Shown piece by piece: positions 38,195-47,580 of a stretch of 64,000 nucleotides of DNA. Positions within the stretch are counted from its first letter, which is position 1, and each line of letters opens with the position of its first letter. Origin of the DNA: Rhizobium herbae (GTDB taxonomy: Bacteria > Pseudomonadota > Alphaproteobacteria > Rhizobiales > Rhizobiaceae); NCBI RefSeq assembly GCF_017873135.1, contig NZ_JAGGJV010000004.1, forward strand, positions 186,001 to 250,000. Direction: 5' to 3'. The notes below the pieces were generated by a model. It saw only the letters and a list, made by a program, of their open reading frames with translations, did not search any database and was not told the DNA's origin. The position numbers and the translations under genes were made by a program.

Positions 38195-38295
38195 CCCCAA
38201 TGCCTATCGGGCTGCTTTTCGCCGGAAGCCGTTTTTGTCATAAGGGACGCCTTGGCCGGTGACGGTCATCTCGGCAACCAAACGCGGGATTCATC

Positions 38296-38943
38296 ATGCA
38301 TCAGGACTTTCTCATCGACGGCCCGGACGATGCGACCGTCACCATTCTGCTTGCCCACGGCGCCGGTGCGCCGATGGATTCCGCATCGATGAATTCAGCC
38401 ACGGCAGCACTTGTCGCTGCAGGATTTCGCATCGCCCGCTTCGAGTTCGGCTACATGGCCGCCCGGCGCAGCACCGGCACGCGCAAGCCACCGCCGCGAG
38501 CAGACACGCTGATACCGGAATACAGGGAAGCCGTTGCCCGGCTCGGCGTGAGCGGACCGCTGATCATCGGCGGCAAATCGATGGGCGGCCGCGTCGCCAG
38601 CATGGTCGCCGACGAACTTCTGTCTGCAGGAGCGATCGCCGGCCTTTTGTGCCTCGGATATCCGTTCCATCCGCCCGGCAAGCTTGATAACCTGCGCACG
38701 CAACATCTGGCGCAGCTGAAAACGCCCGCGCTCATCTGCCAGGGAACCCGCGACGAATTCGGCACGCGCGAGGAGGTTGCAGGTTACGCGCTGTCTGCCA
38801 ACATCCGCATTCTCTGGCTGGAAGACGGTGATCACGACCTGAAGCCGCGCAAGATGCTTTCCGGTTTCTCGACCGCCGACCACCTGAAGGCTATGGCCGA
38901 AACAGTGAAGGCATGGTCCGCCGAAATCACGGGGACAGCCTGA
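38296..38943 (+). CDS. Alpha/beta hydrolase of the KANL3/Tex30 family
   Basis: 215 residues. LLAHGAGAPMDSASMNSAT is the oxyanion region, GGKSMGGRVASMVADE the nucleophile elbow (Ser near residue 98) and LEDGDHDLKPRK contains the catalytic His; CQGTRDEFGT holds the likely acid. This pattern belongs to the KANL3/Tex30-type small hydrolases. Substrate unknown. It stands alone upstream of the homospermidine synthase gene. Confidence 0.85.
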   Translation: MHQDFLIDGPDDATVTILLAHGAGAPMDSASMNSATAALVAAGFRIARFEFGYMAARRSTGTRKPPPRADTLIPEYREAVARLGVSGPLIIGGKSMGGRVASMVADELLSAGAIAGLLCLGYPFHPPGKLDNLRTQHLAQLKTPALICQGTRDEFGTREEVAGYALSANIRILWLEDGDHDLKPRKMLSGFSTADHLKAMAETVKAWSAEITGTA

Positions 38944-39119
38944 GAACGGCCTCTCCCCGCCATCCACAAACCTGTCACCGGCCGCATGCTACAAACCGGC
39001 CGAGTTACCGCGCCGCCCTTTATTGTGACAGAAATCTATGCTCTAGGGCCTTCCAACCAGAGGGCAGGCACGATATGCCCTCCCTATCCAGACGAACCCG
39101 TCCGCAGGAGACAAGCGAA

Positions 39120-40568
39120 ATGGCAGAAACAACCTACCCGATTCACGGCGAAATTACCGGCCCGATCGTCATGATCGGCTTTGGCTCCATCGGCCGCGGC
39201 ACCCTGCCCCTGATCGAGCGCCACTTCAAATTCGACAAGAGCCGGATGGTTGTCATTGACCCGCGCGAAGACGCGGGCGACATGGAAATCCTGGCGAAGC
39301 ACGGCGTCCGCCACATCAAGGAATATGTCACCAAGGACAATTACAAGGATCTGCTGAAGCCGCTTCTGACTGAAGGCGAAGGCCAGGGCTTCTGCGTCAA
39401 CCTGTCGGTCGATACCGGCTCGCTCGATCTGATGAAGCTTTGCCGCAAGCTCGACGTTCTCTATATCGACACCGTTGTCGAGCCTTGGCTCGGCTTCTAC
39501 TTCGACAAGAGCATGAAGAATTCCGAGCGCACCAACTATGCGTTGCGCGAGACCGTGCGCAAGGAAAAGGCGAAGAATCCGGGCGGCGCGACGGCCGTTT
39601 CCACCTGCGGCGCAAACCCGGGCATGGTCTCCTGGTTCGTCAAGCAGGCGCTGCTCAATCTTGCCAATGATCTCGACGTGAAGTTCGACGAACCCGACCA
39701 GCATGACCGCGAAGGCTGGGCCAAGCTGATGAAGAAGGTCGGCGTCAAGGGCGTCCATATCGCCGAGCGCGACACGCAGCTGACCAAGACACCGAAGCCG
39801 CTCAACGTCTTCTGGAACACCTGGTCGGTCGAAGGCTTCATTTCCGAAGGCCTGCAGCCGGCCGAACTCGGCTGGGGCACCCACGAAAACTGGATGCCGA
39901 AGAACGCCAAGAAGCACAAGAAGGGCTGCAAGGCAGCGATCTATCTGGAGCAGCCCGGCGCCAACACGCGCGTTCGCACCTGGTGCCCGACGCCCGGCCC
40001 GCAATACGGCTTCCTCGTCACGCACAATGAATCCATCTCGATCGCCGACTACTTCACCGTCGAGAAGGATGGCGAAGTCGTCTATCGCCCGACCTGCCAT
40101 TACGCCTACCACCCGGCCAATGACGCCGTGCTGTCGCTGCACGAAATGTTCGGCAATGGCGGCAACGCGCAGCCGGTCCATCACGTACTCGACGAACACG
40201 AACTGGTCGAGGGCATCGACGAACTCGGCGTGCTGCTCTACGGCCACGACAAGAACGCCTACTGGTACGGTTCGCGCCTGTCGCTGGAAGAAACCCGCCG
40301 CATCGCACCCTACCAGAACGCCACCGGCCTGCAGGTGACGTCGGCCGTTCTCGCCGGCATGGTCTGGGCGCTGGAAAACCCGACCGCCGGCATCGTCGAA
40401 GCCGACGAGATCGACTACAAGCGCTGCCTCGAAGTGCAGTCGCCCTATCTCGGCCCGGTCGAAGGCCACTACACCGACTGGACTCCGCTCGACGGCCGCC
40501 CGGGCCTGTTTCCGGAAGAGCTCGACACCAAGGATCCGTGGCAGTTCAAGAACATCCTCGTTCGCTGA
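39120..40568 (+). CDS. hss: Homospermidine synthase
   Basis: 482 residues. A Rossmann motif [21 protein letters not shown] opens the protein, followed by [18 protein letters not shown] and [38 protein letters not shown], blocks typical of the NAD-dependent bacterial enzyme. It makes sym-homospermidine from putrescine, the main polyamine of many rhizobia. The start at 39120 was chosen from family length; the longer frame adds 69 non-family residues. A strong terminator follows. Confidence 0.96.
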   Translation: MAETTYPIHGEITGPIVMIGFGSIGRGTLPLIERHFKFDKSRMVVIDPREDAGDMEILAKHGVRHIKEYVTKDNYKDLLKPLLTEGEGQGFCVNLSVDTGSLDLMKLCRKLDVLYIDTVVEPWLGFYFDKSMKNSERTNYALRETVRKEKAKNPGGATAVSTCGANPGMVSWFVKQALLNLANDLDVKFDEPDQHDREGWAKLMKKVGVKGVHIAERDTQLTKTPKPLNVFWNTWSVEGFISEGLQPAELGWGTHENWMPKNAKKHKKGCKAAIYLEQPGANTRVRTWCPTPGPQYGFLVTHNESISIADYFTVEKDGEVVYRPTCHYAYHPANDAVLSLHEMFGNGGNAQPVHHVLDEHELVEGIDELGVLLYGHDKNAYWYGSRLSLEETRRIAPYQNATGLQVTSAVLAGMVWALENPTAGIVEADEIDYKRCLEVQSPYLGPVEGHYTDWTPLDGRPGLFPEELDTKDPWQFKNILVR

Positions 40569-40594
40569 ACCGACTGATTAAACTTCAATTTTTG

Positions 40595-40623
40595 ACGCCC
40601 GGGGAACGATCCCCGGGCGTTTT
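40595..40623 (+). terminator. Rho-independent terminator of hss
   Basis: ACGCCCGGGGA, loop ACGA, TCCCCGGGCGT, then TTT. Perfect 11-bp stem. Confidence 0.9.
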
Positions 40624-40741
40624 CGTTGATGATCGAATAATAGCCGCCGTGCTTAGGCCCCACTCTTGCATTCAACTCCTGATCACGGCATGGTTTTTTC
40701 AACCAAAAGTCAGCTTTCCGCGCATCATCCGGGAGACACCT

Positions 40742-41110
40742 ATGAAGCCTATCGCCATCCTGACCGTCCTGTCCGCCGCTGTGGCCTTGGCGTCCTGCCA
40801 ATCGTCGCCGCGCGAAGTGCGCCAGCTGCCCACACAGATGGCACCGGCCGGCGTCGAAGGCTCCTGGGTCGATCCGAACGGCATCGTCTCGACGTTCTCG
40901 GGCGGTACCTTCACGACCCGCACGACGGACACCAACCAGATCCTCGCATCCGGAAACTACATCAACCTGTCGCCCAAGCTGGTCGAGATCAACATGACGT
41001 CGATGGTCCGCAACACCCAGTCCAAGGTCAATTGCGCCATGGTGACAATGTCGCAGCTCAACTGCACCACGGATTCCGGCGCACAGTTCTCGCTGTCGCG
41101 CAAGGGCTGA
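40742..41110 (+). CDS. omp10: Omp10-like outer-membrane lipoprotein
   Basis: 122 residues. The lipobox is AVALASC with Cys at residue 19, so the mature protein is lipidated. The body ([58 protein letters not shown]) closely resembles Brucella Omp10 from memory, with the same cysteine pair (C97/C109). GGGAGA precedes the ATG. It is an outer-membrane lipoprotein of the Rhizobiales; exact role unclear. Converges on the XRE regulator gene. Confidence 0.9.
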   Translation: MKPIAILTVLSAAVALASCQSSPREVRQLPTQMAPAGVEGSWVDPNGIVSTFSGGTFTTRTTDTNQILASGNYINLSPKLVEINMTSMVRNTQSKVNCAMVTMSQLNCTTDSGAQFSLSRKG

Positions 41111-41124
41111 CGCAGCGTCAGCCT

Positions 41125-41946
41125 TTAGCCGGATGGTTCTCGGCCTTCCTGACCAACCAGCGCAGCCATAGACTTGGCCGTTGCCGCGTCGGCCGGGAAG
41201 AACGCTTCGATCGTGACTTCGGACAGCGTAATGTCGACGGCGGTACCGAACACCGTCGTGGTACTCAGGAATGAGAGCGGTCCCGCTTCGCTCGCCAGAA
41301 CCAGTGGCACCGCGATCCCGGCATGACCGGATCGGTCTGGCCTTCGTACAGCACCGTCCCGTGGCACCGGGTAGGACTTCAGTTCCTCGAGAAGCGCCGC
41401 AAGCTGCGCATCGGCCGAAATGTCGATGTCATGCATCAGCCGTTTGAGAATGTGACTACGCCACTCACTGAAATTCAAAATCCGTCCGGCAATCCCGTCC
41501 GGATGCATACTGACGCGCAGTACGTTGACCGGCCCCGATACCAAATGTTCGGCAACACCGGCAAGCAGCACACCAACAGCCCTGTTTGACGCCAGAAGCG
41601 TCCAGTGCCGGTCGACAGCCAGCGCCGGATGCGGATCATGGCCGTCCAGAATACGCGTGATCACTCCTCGGGCAACGGCAAGCTCCGGCGCATCCAGCGG
41701 CCGGTCACGGTAAAGCGGCGCAAACCCCGCCGCCATCAGAATGGCGTTCTGCTCCCGCAAGGGGACTGCCAGTGTTTCGGTTAGCCGCAGCACCATGTCT
41801 CGGCTTGGCAGCGCACGCCCGGATTCCAGGAAACTCAAGTGGCGTTGCGAAATATCGGCGTCGATGGCGAGCGCAAGCTGGCTCAACCGCCGTCTTTGGC
41901 GCCAGTCGCGCAGCAGGTCTCCTGCGGAGGAAGATTTCTCGTTCAT
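41125..41946 (-). CDS. XRE-type regulator with MmyB-like ligand domain
   Basis: 273 residues. An N-terminal helix-turn-helix (DLLRDWRQRRRLSQLALAIDADISQRHLSFLESGRALPSRDMVLRLTETL) is followed by a C-terminal domain of the MmyB ligand-binding family (about 95-265, ALAVDRHWTLLASNRAVGVLL). Such proteins sense fatty or hydrophobic ligands by inference. It is divergent from a four-helix membrane protein, sharing a palindromic intergenic site, and probably controls it. Confidence 0.88.
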   Translation of the reverse strand: MNEKSSSAGDLLRDWRQRRRLSQLALAIDADISQRHLSFLESGRALPSRDMVLRLTETLAVPLREQNAILMAAGFAPLYRDRPLDAPELAVARGVITRILDGHDPHPALAVDRHWTLLASNRAVGVLLAGVAEHLVSGPVNVLRVSMHPDGIAGRILNFSEWRSHILKRLMHDIDISADAQLAALLEELKSYPVPRDGAVRRPDRSGHAGIAVPLVLASEAGPLSFLSTTTVFGTAVDITLSEVTIEAFFPADAATAKSMAALVGQEGREPSG

Positions 41947-41966
41947 GCCGCGAATATGACCGCACC

Positions 41967-42011
41967 TGGTAAAATCGGCAATTACCTCAGACGTAATCGA
42001 CTGAATTACCA
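41967..42011. promoter_or_regulatory. Nested inverted repeats in divergent promoter region
   Basis: TGGTAA (41967-41972) and TTACCA (42006-42011) enclose a second inverted pair ATTAC (41981-41985) and GTAAT (41993-41997). Placement between the divergent XRE and membrane-protein genes fits an operator for the XRE protein. Confidence 0.5.
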
Positions 42012-42081
42012 GACTGCGCCAACACTATGGTCAAGGCGCTGCAATGGATGCGGGCCTGTTGGTGAGAAACGAGGATTGATC

Positions 42082-42483
42082 ATGCCCAAACTCAACGCAC
42101 TCTCTTTGAAAACGCTCCTGACGGTCGATGCAGTGACCTGCGCAGCAATGGGCGCCGCGCTGCTGGCCGCCGCCGTTCCGGCAAGCGCCATCACGCAGAT
42201 TCCGCAGGGCCTCCTGCAGGGCGCAGGCCTCAGCCTTCTGCCGATTGCCGCATTCATGGCTGTAACCGCCATGTTTGCCTTGGCATCGCGATGGGCTGTC
42301 GGCCTTGTAATCCTTGGCAATTTGCTCTGGGTCGCCGTCAGCATTCTTTTGCCGCTCAGCGGCTTCATCGCCCCGAATGTTCTCGGCTGGAGTTTCCTGC
42401 TCGGTCAGGCCTTTATCGTCGCCGTATTGGCAAAACTGGAGCTGGATGCGTCGCGCAACGCATTGTCACTATCGCGGGCATAA
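42082..42483 (+). CDS. Small integral membrane protein, four helices
   Basis: 133 residues with four hydrophobic helices (about 13-33, 48-68, 71-91, 98-118). No conserved catalytic motif is visible; the size and layout recall DoxX-like membrane proteins, but I do not assign it. ATG at 42082 has GAGG upstream and starts just before the first helix. It is divergent from the XRE/MmyB-like regulator, so it is likely the regulator's target. A strong terminator follows. Confidence 0.75.
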   Translation: MPKLNALSLKTLLTVDAVTCAAMGAALLAAAVPASAITQIPQGLLQGAGLSLLPIAAFMAVTAMFALASRWAVGLVILGNLLWVAVSILLPLSGFIAPNVLGWSFLLGQAFIVAVLAKLELDASRNALSLSRA

Positions 42484-42525
42484 GGGCAAAACGGCCACGA
42501 TCTCAGATGCACATCACCCTCCACC

Positions 42526-42551
42526 GCCGCCGGAAACCCCGGCGGCTTTTT
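42526..42551 (+). terminator. Rho-independent terminator after membrane-protein gene
   Basis: GCCGCCGG, loop AAACC, CCGGCGGC, then five T. Confidence 0.9.
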
Positions 42552-42710
42552 GTTTGACGTCTTCGATTTTAACCTTGCCGGGAGGCCCCGCAGGGATAGA
42601 TCGATTTAGGACTTGATGTCGGTGCAACCAAATGAAACCATCTGGTTTGACCCAAGTGTCAAAGCAGCGCTCTACTACGCCGACAATAAACGCCGAAACA
42701 GGAGACATCC

Positions 42711-44627
42711 ATGATCAGACATTTGCGAACAGGACTGATGACAGCCTCGATCCTTGCGCTTTCCTCGGGCGCCGCCTTCGCCGATTATGAACTGAACATC
42801 CTGCACATCAACGATTTCCACTCGCGCATCGAATCCATCAACAAGTTCGATTCCACCTGCTCGGCCGAGGAAGAAGGCAAGGGCGAATGCTTCGGGGGCG
42901 CCGCGCGCCTGAAGACGGAAATCGACCAGAAGCGCCAGGAATTGACCGGCAAGAACGTGCTGTTGCTGAATGCCGGCGACAATTTTCAAGGCTCGCTGTT
43001 CTTCACCACCTATAAGGGTGCCGCCGAAGCCGAATTCCTCAACCTGATGAAGTTCGATGCCATGACCGTCGGCAACCATGAGTTCGACGAGGGCGAGGAC
43101 GGTCTCGTCACCTTCCTCGACAAGGTCACCTTCCCTGTCCTGAGCTCGAACGTACTCCCCGGCTTCAAGTCCAAGCTCATCGATCGCATCAAGCCGTCTC
43201 TCGTTCTCGATGTCGGCGGCCAGAAAGTCGGGATCGTCGGCGCCGTTACCAATGACACGCCGGAAATCTCGTCGCCGGGCGACGATGTTCTGATCGGACT
43301 GGACGTCGACACGATCACCACGGCCGTCCAGGAACTCAAGGCGCAAGGCGTCAACAAGATCATCGCATTGACCCATGTCGGTTATCCGCGCGACCTCGCC
43401 GTCATTGCCAAGATCCCGGATGTCGATATCGTCGTCGGCGGCCATTCGCACAGCCTCCTGTCCAATACGGACGAGAAAGCCGAAGGCCCATATCCGACGA
43501 TGGTCGACAATCCAGGCGGCTACAAGGTGCCGGTCGTCCAGGCCGGTTCCTATAGCAAGTATCTCGGCGATCTCGTCGTAAATTTCGACGACAGCGGCGT
43601 CGTCAAGTCCGCCAAGGGCGATCCGATCCTGATCGATTCCAAGGTCAAGCCGGACGAAGCCGTGCTTGCCCGCATCAAGGAGCTCGGTAAACCGATCGAA
43701 GAACTGAAGACGAAGATCATCGGCAAGACCGATGCACCCATCGACGGAACCCGTGATTCCTGCCGCGCCAAAGAATGCGAAATGGGCGATCTCGTGACCG
43801 ACGCCATGCTCGACCGCGTCAAGGGCCAGGGCGTCACCATCGCCATCACCAATGGCGGCGGCTTGCGCGCCTCGATCGACGCTGGCGATGTTTCCATGGG
43901 CGAGGCGATCACCGTGCTGCCGTTCCAGAACACGATCGCAACCTTCCAGATCAAAGGCGCCGATATCACGGCGGCGCTGGAAAACGGCCTGAGCCAGATT
44001 GAGGAAAAAGGCGGCCGCTTCCCGCAGGTGGCCGGGATGAAGTTCTCCTTCGACAAGTCCAAGCCCGTTGGCAGTCGCGTTTCGGTCGTCGAGGTCAAGG
44101 AAGGCGAGGCTTATGTACCGCTCGATCCGGCCAAGACCTACAATGTCGTCTCCAACAATTACATGCGCAATGGCGGCGACGGCTACAGCGTCTTCAAGAC
44201 CAAGGCTGAGAATGCCTATGACTACGGTCCGGGGCTCGAAACGGTTCTCGCCGACTACCTGACGGCCAACAATCCCTACAAGCCGATGACCGATGGCCGC
44301 ATCACGGAAATCGCCGCGGCGACCGGCACCCAGCCTTCCACTCAGGAAAGCACCGACACGGCCGCCAAAACCGTGACTCCGGATGCAAAGCCGGCTGATC
44401 AGTCGGCGACCAAGACCGAAACCGCCACTCCGGAAGTCAAGCCCGCTGCGCAAACCGCGACAGCGGCCGAGACCAAACATGTCATCGTGCGCGGCGACAC
44501 GCTCTGGGATCTGGCCAAGGCCGTCTACGGCAATGGCGAACTCTGGAAGAAGATCGCCGAGGCCAACGGCAATCCGGTTCCCGAAAAGCTGGAAATCGGC
44601 ACGGCGCTTCAGATTCCGGCCAAGTAA
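42711..44627 (+). CDS. 5'-nucleotidase/UDP-sugar hydrolase family protein with C-terminal LysM
   Basis: 638 residues. Signal peptide 1-24, then the metallophosphatase domain with the metal motifs HINDFHSRIE, GDNFQG, GNHEFDEG, THVG and GGHSH, then a 5_nucleotid_C domain (about 335-520, AITNGGGLRASIDAGDVSMGEA and SNNYMRNGGDGY). A Thr/Ala/Pro/Lys-rich linker (about 535-585) leads to a LysM motif (590-638, VRGDTLWDLAKAVYG), the peptidoglycan-binding fold. It should cut nucleotides in the periplasm and stay fixed to the cell wall. A terminator follows. Confidence 0.92.
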   Translation: MIRHLRTGLMTASILALSSGAAFADYELNILHINDFHSRIESINKFDSTCSAEEEGKGECFGGAARLKTEIDQKRQELTGKNVLLLNAGDNFQGSLFFTTYKGAAEAEFLNLMKFDAMTVGNHEFDEGEDGLVTFLDKVTFPVLSSNVLPGFKSKLIDRIKPSLVLDVGGQKVGIVGAVTNDTPEISSPGDDVLIGLDVDTITTAVQELKAQGVNKIIALTHVGYPRDLAVIAKIPDVDIVVGGHSHSLLSNTDEKAEGPYPTMVDNPGGYKVPVVQAGSYSKYLGDLVVNFDDSGVVKSAKGDPILIDSKVKPDEAVLARIKELGKPIEELKTKIIGKTDAPIDGTRDSCRAKECEMGDLVTDAMLDRVKGQGVTIAITNGGGLRASIDAGDVSMGEAITVLPFQNTIATFQIKGADITAALENGLSQIEEKGGRFPQVAGMKFSFDKSKPVGSRVSVVEVKEGEAYVPLDPAKTYNVVSNNYMRNGGDGYSVFKTKAENAYDYGPGLETVLADYLTANNPYKPMTDGRITEIAAATGTQPSTQESTDTAAKTVTPDAKPADQSATKTETATPEVKPAAQTATAAETKHVIVRGDTLWDLAKAVYGNGELWKKIAEANGNPVPEKLEIGTALQIPAK

Positions 44628-44649
44628 GACAATATGTCTCTTGTCGAAC

Positions 44650-44686
44650 AGCCGGTCCGGGCTTTCCCGGGCCGGCTTTTCTTTTT
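44650..44686 (+). terminator. Terminator after nucleotidase gene
   Basis: AGCCGGTCCGGG pairs with CCCGGGCCGGCT (one T-G pair) around CTTT; TTTTCTTTTT follows. Confidence 0.9.
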
Positions 44687-44756
44687 AAGAACGGCATGAA
44701 CCATGAGGTCGCCTCGCCGTATAAGAGGCACGCCCCATTACCTGCAGGATATGCCC

Positions 44757-45791
44757 ATGACCGCCGCCACCGAGACGACCGCCCCGAACCATCCCCCCGT
44801 CAAATTCGGAAAGGTCGGGGTGCTGCTGGTCAATCTCGGCACGCCCGACGGAACCGACAAGGTGTCGATGCGGCGCTATCTGAAGGAATTCCTGATGGAC
44901 CGGCGCGTCATCGAGTGGTCGCCGTTCTTCTGGTATCCGATCCTGTTCGGCATCGTGCTCAATACGAGGCCCGCCAAGGTCGGCAAGGCCTATGAGACGA
45001 TCTGGAACAAGGACCTGAACGAAAGCTACCTGCGCACCTATACCCGCAACCAGGCAGAGACGATGGCGAAGTCCTTCGCGGACCTCCCGAATGTCCGGGT
45101 CGACTGGGCAATGCGCTACGGCCAGCCGTCGATAAAGTCGAAAATGGATGAACTGCAGAAGGACGGCTGCGAGAAGATCCTCGTCTTCCCGCTCTATCCC
45201 CAATATGCGGCAGCGACCACGGCGACCGTCAACGACGAGGCTTTCAAGGCGCTGCTGAAAATGCGCTGGCAGCCGGCCTTGCGAACGGTCGCGCCCTATC
45301 ATGACGATCCGGTCTATATCGAGGCGCTGGCCAATTCGATCACCAGCCACCTTGCCACGCTCGACTGGGAACCGGAGGTGGTGCTGACCTCGTTCCACGG
45401 CATCCCGCAATCCTATTTCGACAAGGGCGATCCCTATTACTGCCAGTGTCAGAAGACCGCACGCCTGCTGCGCGAAAAACTCGGCTGGCCGAAGGAAAAG
45501 CTGCGGGTCACCTTCCAGTCCCGCTTCGGACCGGAGGAATGGCTTCAGCCCTATACCGACAAGACGGTGGAAAAGCTCGGCCAGGAAGGTATCAAACGCA
45601 TCGCCGTCATCAACCCCGGCTTCGTCTCCGATTGTCTGGAAACACTGGAGGAAATCGCCGTCGAAGCCGCCGAAACCTTCCACCACGCCGGCGGCGAGAA
45701 ATTTGCTCATATCCCCTGCCTCAACGACAGCCCGGATGGAATGCGCGTGCTGGAGCACGTGGTGCGGCGGGAGCTGATGGGCTGGGTCTGA
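44757..45791 (+). CDS. hemH: Ferrochelatase
   Basis: 344 residues. The family blocks are VGVLLVNLGTPDGTDKVSMRRYLKEFL, EKILVFPLYPQYAAATTATVNDE, VVLTSFHGIPQSYFDKGDPYYCQCQ (metal-site His in SFHG) and VTFQSRFGPEEWLQPYTD. It inserts iron into protoporphyrin IX. ATG at 44757 was preferred over the ATG two codons earlier because AGGA lies at normal spacing. The accessory island begins right after its stop. Confidence 0.96.
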   Translation: MTAATETTAPNHPPVKFGKVGVLLVNLGTPDGTDKVSMRRYLKEFLMDRRVIEWSPFFWYPILFGIVLNTRPAKVGKAYETIWNKDLNESYLRTYTRNQAETMAKSFADLPNVRVDWAMRYGQPSIKSKMDELQKDGCEKILVFPLYPQYAAATTATVNDEAFKALLKMRWQPALRTVAPYHDDPVYIEALANSITSHLATLDWEPEVVLTSFHGIPQSYFDKGDPYYCQCQKTARLLREKLGWPKEKLRVTFQSRFGPEEWLQPYTDKTVEKLGQEGIKRIAVINPGFVSDCLETLEEIAVEAAETFHHAGGEKFAHIPCLNDSPDGMRVLEHVVRRELMGWV

Positions 45792-46021
45792 TGTCCTCCC
45801 CCGGTAGCTGATCGATGTGGTGGGGATGTTGCCGGCTCCAACGCTGCGCAAGATGAAAGCTACACGTTTTCGCCGACTGCTATCACCGCGCCAATTTGCG
45901 TATTCAAAACCGCCGCGGCTCTAGCCCCGTTGGATCAAAGTTCAGTGGCTCCCACTTCAATGCAGAACGACAAAAAGATCACGATAAAATTTTCTAGACG
46001 CCACCAAATTGATTAATTCAA

Positions 46022-46453
46022 CTATTTTAGAGTAGATTTGTAGCCAATTATATTTTTAGCCAATATGTTTTCAAGAACATCACAACTAACACCTAAAATT
46101 TCAGCAGTTTCAACCAGACCTTCTATCTCATCATGGTCTAAAACGGTGCTCGAACTAACAATAGATACGCAAGCCCTGTCCAATTCATTGTCCATATTTC
46201 TAGTTAACTGATATCTATCAATTCTTTCCCATAACTTCTTCATAAGATTAGCATCGCCGGTGCATGTATCATTTTTCTTATGGCTGTTCCAAAATTCAAT
46301 CACAGCAACCCGCAGTGGATCAAGCGCCCCTGAAATGGCTATCAGATCAGCATAAGATTCTTTGACGCCAAAAAATCCTTGCCCTTTTTCCATTGACCGG
46401 CAATCATATAGTTTTAGTTGAATCAGGTCAAAATTAACACTATTTTCCACCAC
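46022..46453 (-). CDS. Low-GC hypothetical protein of the RHS island
   Basis: 143 residues, helical, no membrane segment. I recognise no domain (MVENSVNFDLIQLKLYDCRS, WNSHKKNDTCTGDANLMKK). Base composition is clearly more AT-rich than the flanking genes, so it looks acquired. It sits on the strand opposite to the toxin remnant, 230 bases after hemH. It could be an orphan immunity or regulatory gene of an earlier toxin cassette; this is a guess from context. Confidence 0.6.
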   Translation of the reverse strand: MVENSVNFDLIQLKLYDCRSMEKGQGFFGVKESYADLIAISGALDPLRVAVIEFWNSHKKNDTCTGDANLMKKLWERIDRYQLTRNMDNELDRACVSIVSSSTVLDHDEIEGLVETAEILGVSCDVLENILAKNIIGYKSTLK

Positions 46454-46764
46454 AACGTTTCCTCCTTTTGGTCAGTGGCCTTGCTTGCCTAGGATTCCGG
46501 ATACGCCGAGGCAAGACCAGTGGGAAATTTATTATCCGCGCCTCTGCCATCATCCCCAGCATAGGCATCGCCCCCTCCCCCGAAGGTGGGGCGCGGGGTA
46601 AGCTTCACAACATTGGTAACCCCTTGACCGAATCACACGCAAACTTCACCCATGGTTGAAATTCAGCGGGTTAAAATTGATGGGTCAAAAGCGAGCCAAA
46701 TTTTGCTGGCAGCCGCAGGATAATCAGCCAAAATAACGATATGGAATCAAGTGAGGGCTTGTCG
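46454..46764. other. Intergenic region before the RHS remnant
   Basis: About 310 bases with no gene. A small hairpin (CGCCCC 46569-46574 / GGGGCG 46588-46593) and a purine-rich stretch are the only structures. It separates two opposite-strand genes of the island and should contain the promoter of the RHS gene. Confidence 0.5.
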
Positions 46765-46977
46765 ATGAAGTGGTTTTGCGACAGGGTTTTGACCCGCGTC
46801 CTGAGCATGTTGCTGATCTGCAGCATGATGTCTGTATCGATTGGCTCGGCTGCCAGCGCGCGATTTATCCAGCCGGATACGTGGGATCCGACAGTCGAAG
46901 GTGTTGGGACTAATCGGTATGCTTATGCAGGGAATGACCCTGTAAATAACAGCGACCCCAACGGACATCTCATTTAA
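46765..46977 (+). CDS. Signal peptide fused to RHS core tip, truncated
   Basis: Seventy codons. [28 protein letters not shown] is a signal peptide, then [37 protein letters not shown], the closing segment of the RHS repeat-associated core (the DPxGxGxNxYxYxxNDPVNxxDPxG pattern). The hundreds of residues of YD repeats that should lie between are absent, so a deletion has joined the two ends. The frame stops at 46975-46977, but coding resemblance continues beyond. GAGGG lies seven bases upstream of the ATG. Confidence 0.7.
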   Translation: MKWFCDRVLTRVLSMLLICSMMSVSIGSAASARFIQPDTWDPTVEGVGTNRYAYAGNDPVNNSDPNGHLI

Positions 46978-47196
46978 GGCGCAGACGACCCCCGAAACGT
47001 CGATGCTTGGGGCCAAGCGACTCTCAGTGACGCAGGGCGGAGTTTTGACGAAGGCGATCTAACGCAACAAGAGTATGACGCTATTCGCGACATGGCGGCA
47101 ACCGAAAAGTTCGCGCCTCGGTCGAAGAGAAATTTGCGAAAGGCGACCTAAACGGGCTTCCGGCTGCTGAAGCGATCGAATCCTATAAGACTGTTC

Positions 47197-47580
47197 TTGG
47201 CGCATCGGGCAAAGCCGCAATGGGATTATTTGGTGCCGCTGCCGGAAGGAAGGCCGTTACTTCGGGCTGGGGGGCAGAAAACTGTCGCAGAGGCTCAGAG
47301 CAAAATTCCTAAAGAATGGGGTAACGCATTTACAAATAAAAAGAAAGAAGGGGTTCGTTGGATCGATCCAAAAAACGGCAACAACTCTATACGGATTGAC
47401 AAAGGAGACCCAAATTCAGGTAATATTTCCCAGCGAGTGGATCATGTTATTATTAACCGCGGTGGCGTTGTAATTGGGCGAAATGGTCAACCAATAAATG
47501 GTTATATCAAGCAAGATGCGATTAACGCTCACGTACCTAAGTCGGACTGGCTCGGATGGAGAGATTTGTTTAACAAATGA
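47197..47580 (+). CDS. C-terminal toxin region of RHS protein
   Basis: The open frame spans 127 codons from a TTG, but its first 25 residues are only the shifted reading of the linker; homologous-looking sequence starts about 47272. The C-terminus (EWGNAFTNKKKEGVRWIDPKNGNNSIRIDKGDPNS, VIGRNGQPINGYIKQDAINAHVPKSDW) has the VRW-D-x-N-xx-RI-x-x-GDPxS pattern seen in C-terminal toxin domains of contact-dependent systems (from memory). Probably a nuclease; I do not name the family. The stop overlaps the immunity gene by 4 bases. Confidence 0.6.
   Translation: MAHRAKPQWDYLVPLPEGRPLLRAGGQKTVAEAQSKIPKEWGNAFTNKKKEGVRWIDPKNGNNSIRIDKGDPNSGNISQRVDHVIINRGGVVIGRNGQPINGYIKQDAINAHVPKSDWLGWRDLFNK

Larger units (their letters stand above)
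46765..47580 (+). pseudogene. Decayed RHS-family polymorphic toxin
   Basis: Reading through the TAA at 46975 gives GADDPRNVDAWGQATLSDAGRS..., then near 47107-47118 the coding shifts by one base to another frame (SVEEKFAKGDLNGLPAAEAIESYK), and at the six-G run 47269-47274 it shifts back to the first frame, which continues without a stop to 47580. So one stop and two compensating frameshifts interrupt a signal peptide-RHS tip-linker-toxin protein of about 265 codons. Either the gene is dead, or sequencing error in homopolymers created the shifts; the six-G run is a typical place for the latter. Confidence 0.7.

Noticed and set aside
42675-44480. 601-codon frame opposite the 5'-nucleotidase
   Set aside because: Shadow frame with low-complexity Gly/Asp/Arg composition and no start signal.
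45792-46021. Integration site or tRNA at the left end of the RHS island
   Set aside because: No tRNA, att-like direct repeat or integrase gene was found by eye.
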